Assembly (NCBI GenBank): GCA_029249345.1
Contig: JAQWHM010000017.1
Coordinates: 248,001-312,000 of the forward strand
Reading direction: 5' to 3'
DNA: 64,000 nucleotides
Source: UBA10348 sp002469915
GTDB lineage: Bacteria > Bacteroidota > Rhodothermia > Rhodothermales > UBA10348
Within the stretch, counting starts at the first letter, position 1; every line of letters begins with the position of its first letter. Positions 28,033 through 36,835 of the stretch are shown here, in pieces. Below the pieces are notes generated by a model. That model had not been told where the DNA came from and ran no database searches. It worked only from the letters and a program-made list of their open reading frames with translations. Position numbers and translations under genes: made by a program.

Positions 28033-28128
28033 CTGCATATTCATCTCCTCTTTTCGGATGCTCACCACTTCCATCCTTACGTTGTACGTGTTCCGAGTTC
28101 TTCTGCACACCGCACCTTTTCTAGCCTC

Positions 28129-28740
28129 ATGCGCATAGCAGTTTTTGCCTCTGGCGGCGGCTCCAATTTCCAGGCGATTCTCGACGCTTCTCGCTCGGGT
28201 GAATTGCAGGCTGATGTCGTTTTGTGTGTGGCCAGTAGACCTGAGGCTGGTGTTATTTCGCGCGCGGAGAGAAACGACATCCCCGTTCACGTTCTAGGCG
28301 GATCGATCCAACAAGAATTAGGCAACCTCATCGAAGTCTTTGCAGCACATGAAGTTGACTTCATTGCTCTTGCTGGTTTCATGAAAATGATCCCCCTCGA
28401 CCTCATTAGGGCATTTCCCAATCGCATCGTAAACATCCACCCTGCACTTTTACCCGCGTTTGGCGGAAAAGGCATGTATGGGAGCCATGTTCACGTCGCC
28501 GTGATTAAGAGCGGTGTGACTGAATCCGGTGCGTCGGTCCATCTTGTTGATGAACATTACGATACCGGACCCGTGGTTTTGCAAGAAACCGTACCGGTAT
28601 TGAAGAACGATACGCCCGAAGCATTAGCTAGTCGCGTACTCGAAATTGAGCATCAACTCTACCCCAAGGCCCTAAACCTCTTCGCAAAGGGGCATGTACA
28701 CGTTCACGGCCGCACTATTTCTATACAGCGTTCTCGATAA
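28129..28740 (+). CDS. purN: Phosphoribosylglycinamide formyltransferase
   Basis: The 203-residue GART enzyme adds the first formyl group in purine synthesis from 10-formyl-THF. Residues visible: the phosphate loop ASGGGSNFQA, catalytic N102 and H104 (NIHPALLPAFGGKGMYG), and D145 (DEHYDTGP). Length is normal. It is followed after 32 bases by purH, the other formyl-transfer step, and both depend on the folate made with FolB and FolD. Confidence 0.95.
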   Translation: MRIAVFASGGGSNFQAILDASRSGELQADVVLCVASRPEAGVISRAERNDIPVHVLGGSIQQELGNLIEVFAAHEVDFIALAGFMKMIPLDLIRAFPNRIVNIHPALLPAFGGKGMYGSHVHVAVIKSGVTESGASVHLVDEHYDTGPVVLQETVPVLKNDTPEALASRVLEIEHQLYPKALNLFAKGHVHVHGRTISIQRSR

Positions 28741-28772
28741 AGCGATCTCACTTAAACCATCTGAAACGATTC

Positions 28773-30347
28773 ATGATCAACGTTAAAGATCTTCCTGCAC
28801 CTAACGACACCTATCCTATCCGACGTGCGCTTCTTTCCGTTTTTGATAAGACAGGAATTGTTGAATTAGCCCAGGCGCTGCATAATCATGGAGTAGAGTT
28901 AGTTTCCACAGGCGGGACATCTCGGGCACTCGAGCAAGCAGGCTTGCCTGTCGTAACGGTTGAGTCGCTTTCCGGGTACCCAGAGATTTTGGATGGCAGA
29001 GTAAAAACGCTTCACCCTGCCATACATGGTGGATTACTCGCGCGAAGAACCGACCCCGAAGATCTAGCTCAGCTCAAGGAACAGGGCATTCAAGAAATCG
29101 ATTTAGTGGTAGTCAATCTGTATCCTTTTGAAGAAGCCACTGCTGGAGATGATGTGACCGACGCTACCGCTATCGAAAATATTGATATTGGCGGTCCGAC
29201 AATGCTCAGAGCTGCAGCCAAAAATTTCTTTTATGTGGGTGTGGCTTGTTCGCCGTCCGCATATCCTCAAATCGTTTCAGAACTTGACGCAACGGGTGGC
29301 TCGCTAACGCTCGCCACAAGGCGAAGCCTCGCCGCCGATGTTTTTCGTCAGACCGGTGCCTATGACACGGCCGTATCAGCTTATTTCGACGGTGCTGAAA
29401 ATAGATTCTCTACATCTAAAGGGTTGCAACAAACCATGCGGTATGGTGAAAACCCTCACCAAAAAGCTGGATTATATGGCAATACAAACCCATTTTTTGA
29501 AGCACTGCATGGAAAAGCCTTGTCCTTCAACAATCTCCTCGACCTGAGTGCTGCTCTACATTTAATTGATGAGTTTGCCGAGGCTGGACCCACCGTGGCC
29601 ATTCTCAAGCATACCAACCCTTGTGGCGTCGGTACAGCGACATCTCTCGAGGAAGCCTACCACAAAGCTTTTTCAACGGATCGGCAGTCGCCATTTGGTG
29701 GGATCGTAATCGTAAACCGCACACTGGACCTCGCTACTGCGCAAGCCATCGATAAAGTCTTCACCGAGATCATCATCGCCCCAGCCTACGAGGAGGGTGT
29801 CTTAGACTTCCTGATGCAGAAGAAAAACCGACGGTTAGTACGCACGCTTGCGCCGGCTGCGAGTGATGCTAGCAAAGATGTTCGATCCGTGGTTGGCGGA
29901 TACCTCGTTCAAGATCGGGATCCTGCCCTCCCCTCGTTCGAAATACTCAAAAACGCCTGCACCGTAGTCACGAAGCGCCAACCAACTGAGCAAGAGTGGT
30001 TGGATCTAGATTTCGCATGGCGTGTGGCGAAAAACGTAAAGTCCAATGCCATCGTGTATGCCAAAGACGGTCAGACCATTGGTGTCGGTGCAGGGCAAAT
30101 GAGTCGTATTGATGCTTCTGAAATCGCCGTCAGTAAGGGCGCCAAGTCCGAATTAGATTTCCAGGACTGTGTGGTCGCATCAGATGCCTTCTTCCCATTT
30201 GCAGATGGTCTTTTGGAAGCGGCGAACAACGGTGCAAAGGCAGCCATTCAGCCGGGAGGTTCTATCCGAGACGATGAAGTCATTGCCGCCGCGGATGAAA
30301 ACGGAGTTGCTATGGTGTTTACCGGAAATCGACACTTCCGACACTAG
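28773..30347 (+). CDS. purH: Bifunctional AICAR transformylase/IMP cyclohydrolase
   Basis: A 524-residue protein with the IMP cyclohydrolase domain first (RRALLSVFDKTGI, STGGTSRALEQAG, DGRVKTLHPAIHGGLLARR) and the AICAR transformylase domain after about residue 200 (RYGENPHQKAGLY, KHTNPCGVGTA, SPFGGIVIVNR, GQMSRIDAS, SDAFFPFADG). It performs the last two steps of IMP synthesis. It is downstream of purN in the same direction. Confidence 0.96.
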   Translation: MINVKDLPAPNDTYPIRRALLSVFDKTGIVELAQALHNHGVELVSTGGTSRALEQAGLPVVTVESLSGYPEILDGRVKTLHPAIHGGLLARRTDPEDLAQLKEQGIQEIDLVVVNLYPFEEATAGDDVTDATAIENIDIGGPTMLRAAAKNFFYVGVACSPSAYPQIVSELDATGGSLTLATRRSLAADVFRQTGAYDTAVSAYFDGAENRFSTSKGLQQTMRYGENPHQKAGLYGNTNPFFEALHGKALSFNNLLDLSAALHLIDEFAEAGPTVAILKHTNPCGVGTATSLEEAYHKAFSTDRQSPFGGIVIVNRTLDLATAQAIDKVFTEIIIAPAYEEGVLDFLMQKKNRRLVRTLAPAASDASKDVRSVVGGYLVQDRDPALPSFEILKNACTVVTKRQPTEQEWLDLDFAWRVAKNVKSNAIVYAKDGQTIGVGAGQMSRIDASEIAVSKGAKSELDFQDCVVASDAFFPFADGLLEAANNGAKAAIQPGGSIRDDEVIAAADENGVAMVFTGNRHFRH

Positions 30348-30416
30348 TCCCCACATTTCTGATGTGGAAATTCCTTTTCTTTCTACCTGACGGCATCTTC
30401 ACCTGACTACTAACAA

Positions 30417-31232
30417 ATGAACCGGCTTTGGGAGCGGATTCGAGACTGGATTTTGCTGGGGGGCCTCCTCCTCATTTCGCTCGTCCTATTGCTGACGGCG
30501 AACGAATCCATGTTACGTGGCCTAAGGGCTCGCTCGCTCGAAATCACATCCGCTGTCGAGGGCGTCTTTTCTGGCCTGGGGCGCTATGTCCGAGCCCTCG
30601 AAGAAAACGAGACGCTGCGAACCCAGAACATCGAGTTATCCAACGATGTGGCCCTTATGCGTGCTGCACAGTCTGAAAATGCCCGTTTACAGTCTTTACT
30701 CGCCTTATCGGACTCCCTCGATTACGATTTAATTGCCGCCCGAGTTACGTCCAAGGACATTACAAAGGAGCGAAATGTGTTTGTCGTTGATGCAGGTCGA
30801 AGCAACGGGGTTGAGTTAGATATGTCGGTGATTGATTCCAGAGGCATTATCGGCAAAGTCATTTTGGTTTCTGAGAATTACTCTCAGGTAATGACCTATC
30901 TGAACGACGAGTTTTTTGCGCCCGTTCGTGTCCTACCATCTAATTCGGACGGTATTATTCGTTGGGACGGGGGGCGATTTGATCGACTCATACTGGATTT
31001 CATCGTTCAGTCGGCAGCCATAAAGCCGGGAGATCCCGTTGTCACAAGCGGCCAGTCTGCTGTCTTTCAGTCCGGCTACCCGATTGGAATCGTCGACGAG
31101 GTTTTTGCTGAGCCTGGAACGAGTACTTGGACCATACATGTAACCCCAACAGCAGGATTAGACGACGCCTCGCACGTCTTCATTGTTAATGCAGCGCCAA
31201 ATGTCGAATTACAATCATTGATTTCGCAATGA
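30417..31232 (+). CDS. mreC: Rod shape-determining protein MreC
   Basis: The 271-residue protein has one N-terminal membrane segment (about 13-30), a coiled coil with heptads (about 50-90, ENETLRTQNIELSNDVALMR) and the beta-domain (VTSKDITKERNVFVVDAGRSNGV, GIIGKVILVSENYSQVMTY, VVTSGQSAVFQSGYPIGIVDEV). MreC scaffolds the wall-elongation complex in the periplasm. MreB, MreD and PBP2 are not in the window. It overlaps dacB by 4 bases. Confidence 0.9.
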   Translation: MNRLWERIRDWILLGGLLLISLVLLLTANESMLRGLRARSLEITSAVEGVFSGLGRYVRALEENETLRTQNIELSNDVALMRAAQSENARLQSLLALSDSLDYDLIAARVTSKDITKERNVFVVDAGRSNGVELDMSVIDSRGIIGKVILVSENYSQVMTYLNDEFFAPVRVLPSNSDGIIRWDGGRFDRLILDFIVQSAAIKPGDPVVTSGQSAVFQSGYPIGIVDEVFAEPGTSTWTIHVTPTAGLDDASHVFIVNAAPNVELQSLISQ

Positions 31233-32725
31233 GCCGAAGACGCCTTCTACTCGTGCTTTTCGGGTTAGCCGAAATACTGAATTCTTCCTCCTCTTTCGCT
31301 CAAACGCGTACAGTGTCTGAGCTCCGCTCAAGCATCGACGAGGCAGTTGCATCAGCTAACCTGCCCAATGCATGGATAACCATAAACGTGCAGGATGCTA
31401 CGACCGGAACGGCTTGGTATCAGAAGGATGTTGGACGCAGTTTCATTCCTGCGTCCAATACGAAGTTGTTTACCACGGCTGCCTCCCTGCATTTGTTGGG
31501 ACCGGATTTCAGATATGAAACCTCCGTTTGGACCGATGGAGAAGTCTCTGGCGGAATATTACATGGTAACCTGATCGTAAAAGGATCGGGCGACCCAGTC
31601 ATTGGAGGTAGATTTAGCGATGGAGACTTGACGCATACCTTTCGGTCTTGGGCCGATTCCTTGAAGGGTCTTGGCATTACTCGCATAACAGGCGACATCA
31701 TTGGAGATGACGACTTTTTCGATGAAGATCCACTTGGGAGCGGCTGGCAAGCCAACTACCTAAACGACTGGTATGCTGCAGAAATTGGCGCTTTGTCTTT
31801 CAACGATAACTGCGTAGACCTGACGCTTATCGCTCAGAAAGAAAATATGCCCACTTTGATAGAGTGGGCACCGTTCATGACTGATTTCATCCAGGTAGAT
31901 AATGCAACGCGGACCGTGGAAGCTACGCTTGGCATTACAGAAGACTACACACGTACTCCGGGATCGAATCACTTTGTGGTTAGCACGTTGGTACCTGAGG
32001 GCAGACGAGAAACAGAGTCATTAACTGTTCGCAACCCAACCCTCTTTTTCGTTCATATCCTGCGTGATGTATTGATTCAGCAGGGCATTGCCGTATCAGG
32101 ACTTCCGGTTGATATTGATAACCTGTCCGTAAAGCCTTCCTACCCGTCTTCTCCTCTTTTTTCAACGTTCTCTCCCCCGCTTTCTGAAATTGTATCTGTG
32201 ATTAACAAACGGAGTCAAAATCTGTATGCCGAGCAACTTCTTCGAACTCTCGGAGCACACTTTCCTGCCGAAGGATTTGTACGTGGATCTGCGGCATCGG
32301 GATGGGCAAGCACCATGGACTTCTTCAGGTCTGCCGGACTGAACACAGAGCGTCTTCAGCTAGTAGACGGCTCCGGATTAGCTAGGCAAAACCTGGTTAC
32401 CTCAACTATGGTCTCTCAGGTCCTCAGGTATATGTTCAATCATCCCAACGAGGATATCAAAAAAGGATTTCTAGATTCCCTGCCGGTTGGGGGCGTTGAC
32501 GGATCGCTATCATCTCGCATGAAGGGCACGTCCGCTGAGGGCAATGTGAGAGCTAAGACGGGCACTATTGGAGCTGTTTCTGCACTAAGTGGATTCGTTT
32601 CCACAGCCGAAAGTACGCATTTGGTATTTTCTATTATGGTTAACCACTACACAGGATCGAGCAAAAGTGTTCGAAACTTGCAAGATACCATTTCCACGAT
32701 TCTGGCGTCTCACGGCTCCCATTGA
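31229..32725 (+). CDS. dacB: D-alanyl-D-alanine carboxypeptidase/endopeptidase (PBP4 type)
   Basis: A 498-residue periplasmic penicillin-binding protein of the S13 family. A signal peptide (LLLVLFGLAEILNSSSSFAQ) leads into the SxxK motif S76-N-T-K79, the SQN motif in NKRSQNLYAEQLLR, and KTG in RAKTGTIGAV near residue 440. It trims or cleaves peptidoglycan cross-links. Its ATG overlaps the mreC stop (ATGA), linking the two for translation and fitting a shared role in wall growth. Confidence 0.93.
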   Translation: MSRRRLLLVLFGLAEILNSSSSFAQTRTVSELRSSIDEAVASANLPNAWITINVQDATTGTAWYQKDVGRSFIPASNTKLFTTAASLHLLGPDFRYETSVWTDGEVSGGILHGNLIVKGSGDPVIGGRFSDGDLTHTFRSWADSLKGLGITRITGDIIGDDDFFDEDPLGSGWQANYLNDWYAAEIGALSFNDNCVDLTLIAQKENMPTLIEWAPFMTDFIQVDNATRTVEATLGITEDYTRTPGSNHFVVSTLVPEGRRETESLTVRNPTLFFVHILRDVLIQQGIAVSGLPVDIDNLSVKPSYPSSPLFSTFSPPLSEIVSVINKRSQNLYAEQLLRTLGAHFPAEGFVRGSAASGWASTMDFFRSAGLNTERLQLVDGSGLARQNLVTSTMVSQVLRYMFNHPNEDIKKGFLDSLPVGGVDGSLSSRMKGTSAEGNVRAKTGTIGAVSALSGFVSTAESTHLVFSIMVNHYTGSSKSVRNLQDTISTILASHGSH

Positions 32726-32811
32726 CGCCTATTGTGGAACCCGATTTACTCGAACGTGTAACCCATACGTTAAACTTCTTATTTGATAGATTGATTTAAG
32801 GAACAAGGATA

Positions 32812-33390
32812 TTGTCTATAAACCCTGAGCCAGCGTCCTCTTCGTCCAATCGCATTAAAAGCACCACCGTTGTAGGTATTCGACACAACGGATCTGTTGT
32901 CCTTGGCTCCGACGGCCAAGCTACATTGGGAAGCACCGTCATGAAGAGCACGGCGCAAAAAGTGCGCTCCCTTTACGGTGGCAAGATTCTGGCAGGCTTC
33001 GCTGGAGCGACGGCCGATGCATTTACTCTTTTTGAACGGTTTGAAGAGAAACTTCAGCAATTCGGAGGAAATGTCACTCGCTCCGCAGTAGAGCTGGCCA
33101 AAGACTGGAGAACAGACAGATATCTTCGAAAACTAGAGGCCCTACTAGCGGTTGCCGCATCCGATCGTTTGTTGCTCATTAGCGGAACGGGAGACGTCAT
33201 TGAACCCGACGATGAAATCGTTGCTATCGGTTCAGGCGGTCCATACGCCCTTGCCGCCGCACGCGCCATGCTCCGACACTCTCCGGATATGGCTTGCCGA
33301 GAAATGGTTGAGCAATCTTTGATTATAGCATCGGAAATATGCATTTACTCTAACAGTAATCTTACTATAATGGAATTGGAAGCGACGTAA
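32812..33390 (+). CDS. hslV: ATP-dependent protease subunit HslV
   Basis: The 192-residue peptidase subunit of HslVU is a proteasome-like threonine protease. Alignment by eye to known HslV puts the catalytic threonine at T18 (TTVVGIRHNG), followed by GSDGQATLGSTVMK, AGFAGATADAFTLFE, ELAKDWRTDR and GSGGPYALAAARA. This implies a 17-residue propeptide. The start is TTG with AAGGA about 10 bases upstream. Unusually, a NYN-domain gene separates it from hslU. Confidence 0.95.
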   Translation: MSINPEPASSSSNRIKSTTVVGIRHNGSVVLGSDGQATLGSTVMKSTAQKVRSLYGGKILAGFAGATADAFTLFERFEEKLQQFGGNVTRSAVELAKDWRTDRYLRKLEALLAVAASDRLLLISGTGDVIEPDDEIVAIGSGGPYALAAARAMLRHSPDMACREMVEQSLIIASEICIYSNSNLTIMELEAT

Positions 33391-33438
33391 TCCCTCAATA
33401 CGGCTTTCCACTATTCAACAGTTTAGGAGGGTATTCAT

Positions 33439-34404
33439 ATGCCTGGACAACGATCTCAATCCCGACCTCGTTACCGAAACGCTATCGTTTTAATTGACTA
33501 CACCAATGTCTTCGGTGTGGTATCGGAACGATCCGTAAACGATCAGCCGGATGCGGTAGTGCTCGATTTGATAAAAGAGCTTCACCGGCATATTTCTGAC
33601 CATATGCATCTGAAACCGCTCAGAACACTCGCTTTTGCGAATTTACCGCCGGGTCATGTCAAGGGACACCGGGCAACGGGCGCATGGTTGGCCCAAGGAA
33701 TTGAGCCCCGATTCACATATGCCCGATCCACTGATGAGGCTTCGGCGATAGAGTTGGCTATGGAAGCCATGCAGCTAGCTTCAGACGCTGGACCTGATAC
33801 GGCGTTTGTCCTACTCTCCGGCAATCAGTTGTTTGTCCCACTCGTTCAGCGCTTGCAGCGCCGAGGACATTTTGTGCTTGCTGCGACGCTTGAAAGTCCT
33901 TCAGCAAGCAATCATTTACCCAATGATTGTCAGGATGCTTACCTAAATGCAGATTTCTTGCTCAAAACAGGAGCGATGCAGGTGGAATTAGATCCATCCG
34001 GCGACCATAACTCGGGTATCATGCAGGCTTCCGGTGAGCCGTCGGAAGTTCATCCTATTACGGATGATATTGTCCGCAAAACCCTGGAGATTATTGACTC
34101 TTATTTTGGTCAATACGAAGAGATTTACTTGACTCCGCTCCTCAGAAGACTGTCGGAAATCTTTGCAGATTCGGAAGATGAGCCTAAAACGCTTATCAAT
34201 GACCTCGAAAAAAGCGGGGCAGTGTGGCTCGAGAAACGGCGAGGCTTTCCTCACAACTATACGATTCTCATGATAAATGAGAATCACCCTGATGTTGCGG
34301 AAATCAAGGATTCCCATTCCAATAAGGACGAATCCGACTATGATGATGGGTACTACGATGAAGATGAACCCGCATCTGATGAAGATGCGCACTTTGATGA
34401 CTGA
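33439..34404 (+). CDS. NYN-domain (PIN-like) putative RNase with LOTUS-like C-terminal domain
   Basis: A 321-residue protein. Residues 13-175 form a NYN/LabA-like PIN fold: D20 and N23 in VLIDYTNVFG, then DTAFVLLSGNQLFVPLVQRL and RGHFVLAATL, giving acidic residues for metal binding. Residues 205-285 (DDIVRKTLEIIDSYFG, LTPLLRRLSEIF, LINDLEKSGAVWLEKRRG) look like a winged-helix LOTUS/OST-HTH domain. The last 35 residues are extremely acidic. A strong TAGGAGG lies 9 bases before the ATG. It sits between hslV and hslU, with 48-base gaps. Confidence 0.75.
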   Translation: MPGQRSQSRPRYRNAIVLIDYTNVFGVVSERSVNDQPDAVVLDLIKELHRHISDHMHLKPLRTLAFANLPPGHVKGHRATGAWLAQGIEPRFTYARSTDEASAIELAMEAMQLASDAGPDTAFVLLSGNQLFVPLVQRLQRRGHFVLAATLESPSASNHLPNDCQDAYLNADFLLKTGAMQVELDPSGDHNSGIMQASGEPSEVHPITDDIVRKTLEIIDSYFGQYEEIYLTPLLRRLSEIFADSEDEPKTLINDLEKSGAVWLEKRRGFPHNYTILMINENHPDVAEIKDSHSNKDESDYDDGYYDEDEPASDEDAHFDD

Positions 34405-34451
34405 TCGGATTACGTCCCTTTTTTAATTTCAAACGGATTAAGACCAAATTT

Positions 34452-35861
34452 ATGTCGTTCAACAGCGAACTGACCCCTCACCAGATTGTCACCGAATTGG
34501 ACCGGTACATCATCGGGCAGCGTGATGCTAAAAAGAGCGTGGCTATAGCACTTCGAAATCGCTGGCGTCGCCTAAATGCTTCTCTAGAGATGAGAGAGGA
34601 GATTATGCCAAACAATATTATCATGATTGGCCCAACGGGAGTTGGTAAAACCGAGATAGCGCGTAGGCTGGCTAAGCTGTCCGGTGCGCCGTTCATTAAG
34701 GTAGAAGCAACTAAGTTTACCGAGGTCGGCTATGTCGGCCGTGATGTTGACTCGATGATAAGGGACCTCACCGATATCGCCATCAATATGGTGCGAGAAG
34801 AGCACACTGAGTCGGTGCAAGAAAAGGCAAAGGCGCACGCAGAGGACCGTATCCTTGATTTGTTGATCCCTCCAGCGCCCGTATCGCGACCTGTTGTCCC
34901 AGAGAACACACTTCCGGCACCATCAACGGAAACCGGAACGGAATCGGCTAATGACGAAGAGTCGTTACGGAATCGAACAAGGGACAAGTTCAGAAAGAAA
35001 CTTCGTGCAGGAGATCTTGATGATCGTGAGTTGGAAATCGATGTAACCGCTGATGGCTCACCCATGCTGCAGGTTTTTGGCCCAATGGGTATGGAGGAAA
35101 TGGGAGTAAACTTTCAAGATATACTTGGCAACCTGGGTGGCGGAAAAAAGAGCAAAAAGCGTAGAATGCCCGTTTCTGAAGCTCGGGAGCTCTTAACACA
35201 GGAGGAGGCCAACAAACTTATTGATATGGACAAGGTCACCAAACAGGCGCTGACTCGTGTCCAACAGGCTGGCATTGTGTTTATCGACGAAATAGACAAA
35301 GTGGCCTCAAGGTCCGGAAGTGGTAAGTCGGGTCCCGATGTTTCTCGAGAGGGTGTGCAGAGAGACCTGCTGCCCATTGTCGAGGGATCAGGCGTAATGA
35401 CGAAATATGGAATGGTCAAGACAGACCACATTCTGTTCATTGCGAGTGGAGCCTTTCATATTGCCAAGCCAAGCGATCTCATTCCAGAACTCCAAGGGCG
35501 ATTCCCCATCCGCGTTGAGCTCACAAATCTGACAGAAGATGATTTCTACAAAATCCTGACAGTCCCTAAAAATGCGCTCCTCAAGCAATACCAGGCTCTA
35601 TTAGCCTCAGAAGGGGTCACAGTAGACTTCAAGGATGAAGCGGTTAAAGAGGTGGCTTCTATGGCCGCCGCGGTAAACGAGGAAGTTGAAAACATTGGTG
35701 CTCGACGGCTTCATACCATTCTAACGACCCTTCTAGAAGACATCCTGTTTGACGTACCTGACGCCATGAAGGACGACTCTTTTGAGGTAGATAAGGCGAT
35801 GGTTCAGGAAAAACTATCCGAAGTCGTAGAAAACAGGGATTTAAGTCAATACATCCTGTGA
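34452..35861 (+). CDS. hslU: HslU ATPase subunit of the HslVU protease
   Basis: A 469-residue AAA+ unfoldase. Walker A is at 60-67 (GPTGVGKT), the conserved EATKFTEVGYVGRDV block follows, then a variable intermediate domain (about 110-260, with a long Pro/Thr/Glu insertion), Walker B GIVFIDEIDK, the sensor region LQGRFPIRVEL, and the HslV-docking C-terminus ending DLSQYIL. HslU unfolds substrates and feeds them to HslV. Its stop overlaps the next gene's GTG by 4 bases. Confidence 0.96.
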   Translation: MSFNSELTPHQIVTELDRYIIGQRDAKKSVAIALRNRWRRLNASLEMREEIMPNNIIMIGPTGVGKTEIARRLAKLSGAPFIKVEATKFTEVGYVGRDVDSMIRDLTDIAINMVREEHTESVQEKAKAHAEDRILDLLIPPAPVSRPVVPENTLPAPSTETGTESANDEESLRNRTRDKFRKKLRAGDLDDRELEIDVTADGSPMLQVFGPMGMEEMGVNFQDILGNLGGGKKSKKRRMPVSEARELLTQEEANKLIDMDKVTKQALTRVQQAGIVFIDEIDKVASRSGSGKSGPDVSREGVQRDLLPIVEGSGVMTKYGMVKTDHILFIASGAFHIAKPSDLIPELQGRFPIRVELTNLTEDDFYKILTVPKNALLKQYQALLASEGVTVDFKDEAVKEVASMAAAVNEEVENIGARRLHTILTTLLEDILFDVPDAMKDDSFEVDKAMVQEKLSEVVENRDLSQYIL

Positions 35862-36835
35862 GTTCGCAGGAGCATATGGATCCAAAGATTATTGTGGACC
35901 AAGTTGAGGCCCGCGCTCTTTGGCAAGATCTACTACGAAACGCCGTAGTTGTTAGCCCTTTTGATGACTTCGACTTTTTAGACGGGCTTGCCGCGTTATA
36001 CGGATGGTCTGTCAAAACCGTCGTGTGGGGTCAGCGGTTAGGCGTCCGTTTTGTTGAACGGTCGCGAATAGGCATTCGGGATATCGTCGTTCCACCGTTT
36101 GTACCCTTCTCCAGTGTTTTGCTTTCCAGCGAGGTACCGCTTGATGAACGACTAAATACACTAAACCTTGCGTTTCATCCGCTATCTGGTCTTCCAGATT
36201 CCAGGCTAATATCGCTACATCCTACCCTTGGCAGAATAGGAGTGCTCAGCCCAACGGGATACTCTTTTCGTGAAAAGGCAACCTACGAAGTACCTACAGG
36301 CTCGAAAGAGGAGGTGCTTTCACGCTTATCAGAAAGCACTGCTAGGAAGTACAAAAAATCGCATGATCAATACGATTTTAGGGCAGGCGAAATTGAATCT
36401 GTTTTCATTGCCGACATGGTTAAGCAGGCGTACGACAAGCATAGTAAACGTATTTCCCTTCCAACGGGTGCACTAGGCGTCTTTTGTGACGGACTCACCC
36501 AACGACAATTCGCGACCTCTGTTGGAGCCTACAATCGCGACTCGGGCGCATTGGAAGCTGGGATTGTACTCTTGATGAATGAGGATACTGCATGGTATTG
36601 GCTAGCTGGGAGTCAGCCCGGGCCTGCAATGACTGTCCTACTCGTCGATACGCTAGTCCATCTAAAAACACTGGGCAGATCCTCCATGGATCTGATGGGC
36701 GCCAACACACCTGGCATCACGGAATTCAAGCGGCGATTTGGTGGCGACCTAGTAAACTATCCTCACCTCCATAAAAGTACGTTTCTGACCGCCCTTCTCT
36801 CCTCCTCAGCCAGTTACTTCAGAAAGCTTACGTGA
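35858..36835 (+). CDS. GNAT/FemAB-like acyltransferase
   Basis: The 325-residue product resembles the BioF2-like/FemAB acetyltransferase fold: STARKYKKSHDQYDF, VKQAYDKHSKRISLP, GIVLLMNEDTAWYWLAGSQP and MDLMGANTPGITEFKRRFGG, the last being typical of FemAB-like proteins. Such enzymes transfer acyl or aminoacyl groups in cell-envelope glycan synthesis. GTG at 35858 overlaps the hslU stop; ATG at 35876 has AGGAG only 3 bases before it. It starts a four-gene chain with a membrane protein and a flippase. Confidence 0.7.
   Translation: MSSQEHMDPKIIVDQVEARALWQDLLRNAVVVSPFDDFDFLDGLAALYGWSVKTVVWGQRLGVRFVERSRIGIRDIVVPPFVPFSSVLLSSEVPLDERLNTLNLAFHPLSGLPDSRLISLHPTLGRIGVLSPTGYSFREKATYEVPTGSKEEVLSRLSESTARKYKKSHDQYDFRAGEIESVFIADMVKQAYDKHSKRISLPTGALGVFCDGLTQRQFATSVGAYNRDSGALEAGIVLLMNEDTAWYWLAGSQPGPAMTVLLVDTLVHLKTLGRSSMDLMGANTPGITEFKRRFGGDLVNYPHLHKSTFLTALLSSSASYFRKLT

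Noticed and set aside
32726..32811. A weak hairpin (AACGTGT with ATACGTT) after dacB as a terminator
   Set aside because: The stem is short, AT-rich and includes a G-T pair, with no proper T-run; hslV may be transcribed from further upstream.
33988..34392. A 134-codon minus-strand open frame
   Set aside because: It is antisense to the acidic tail and LOTUS-like part of the NYN gene; its hydrophobic look is a by-product of Asp/Glu-rich codons on the other strand.
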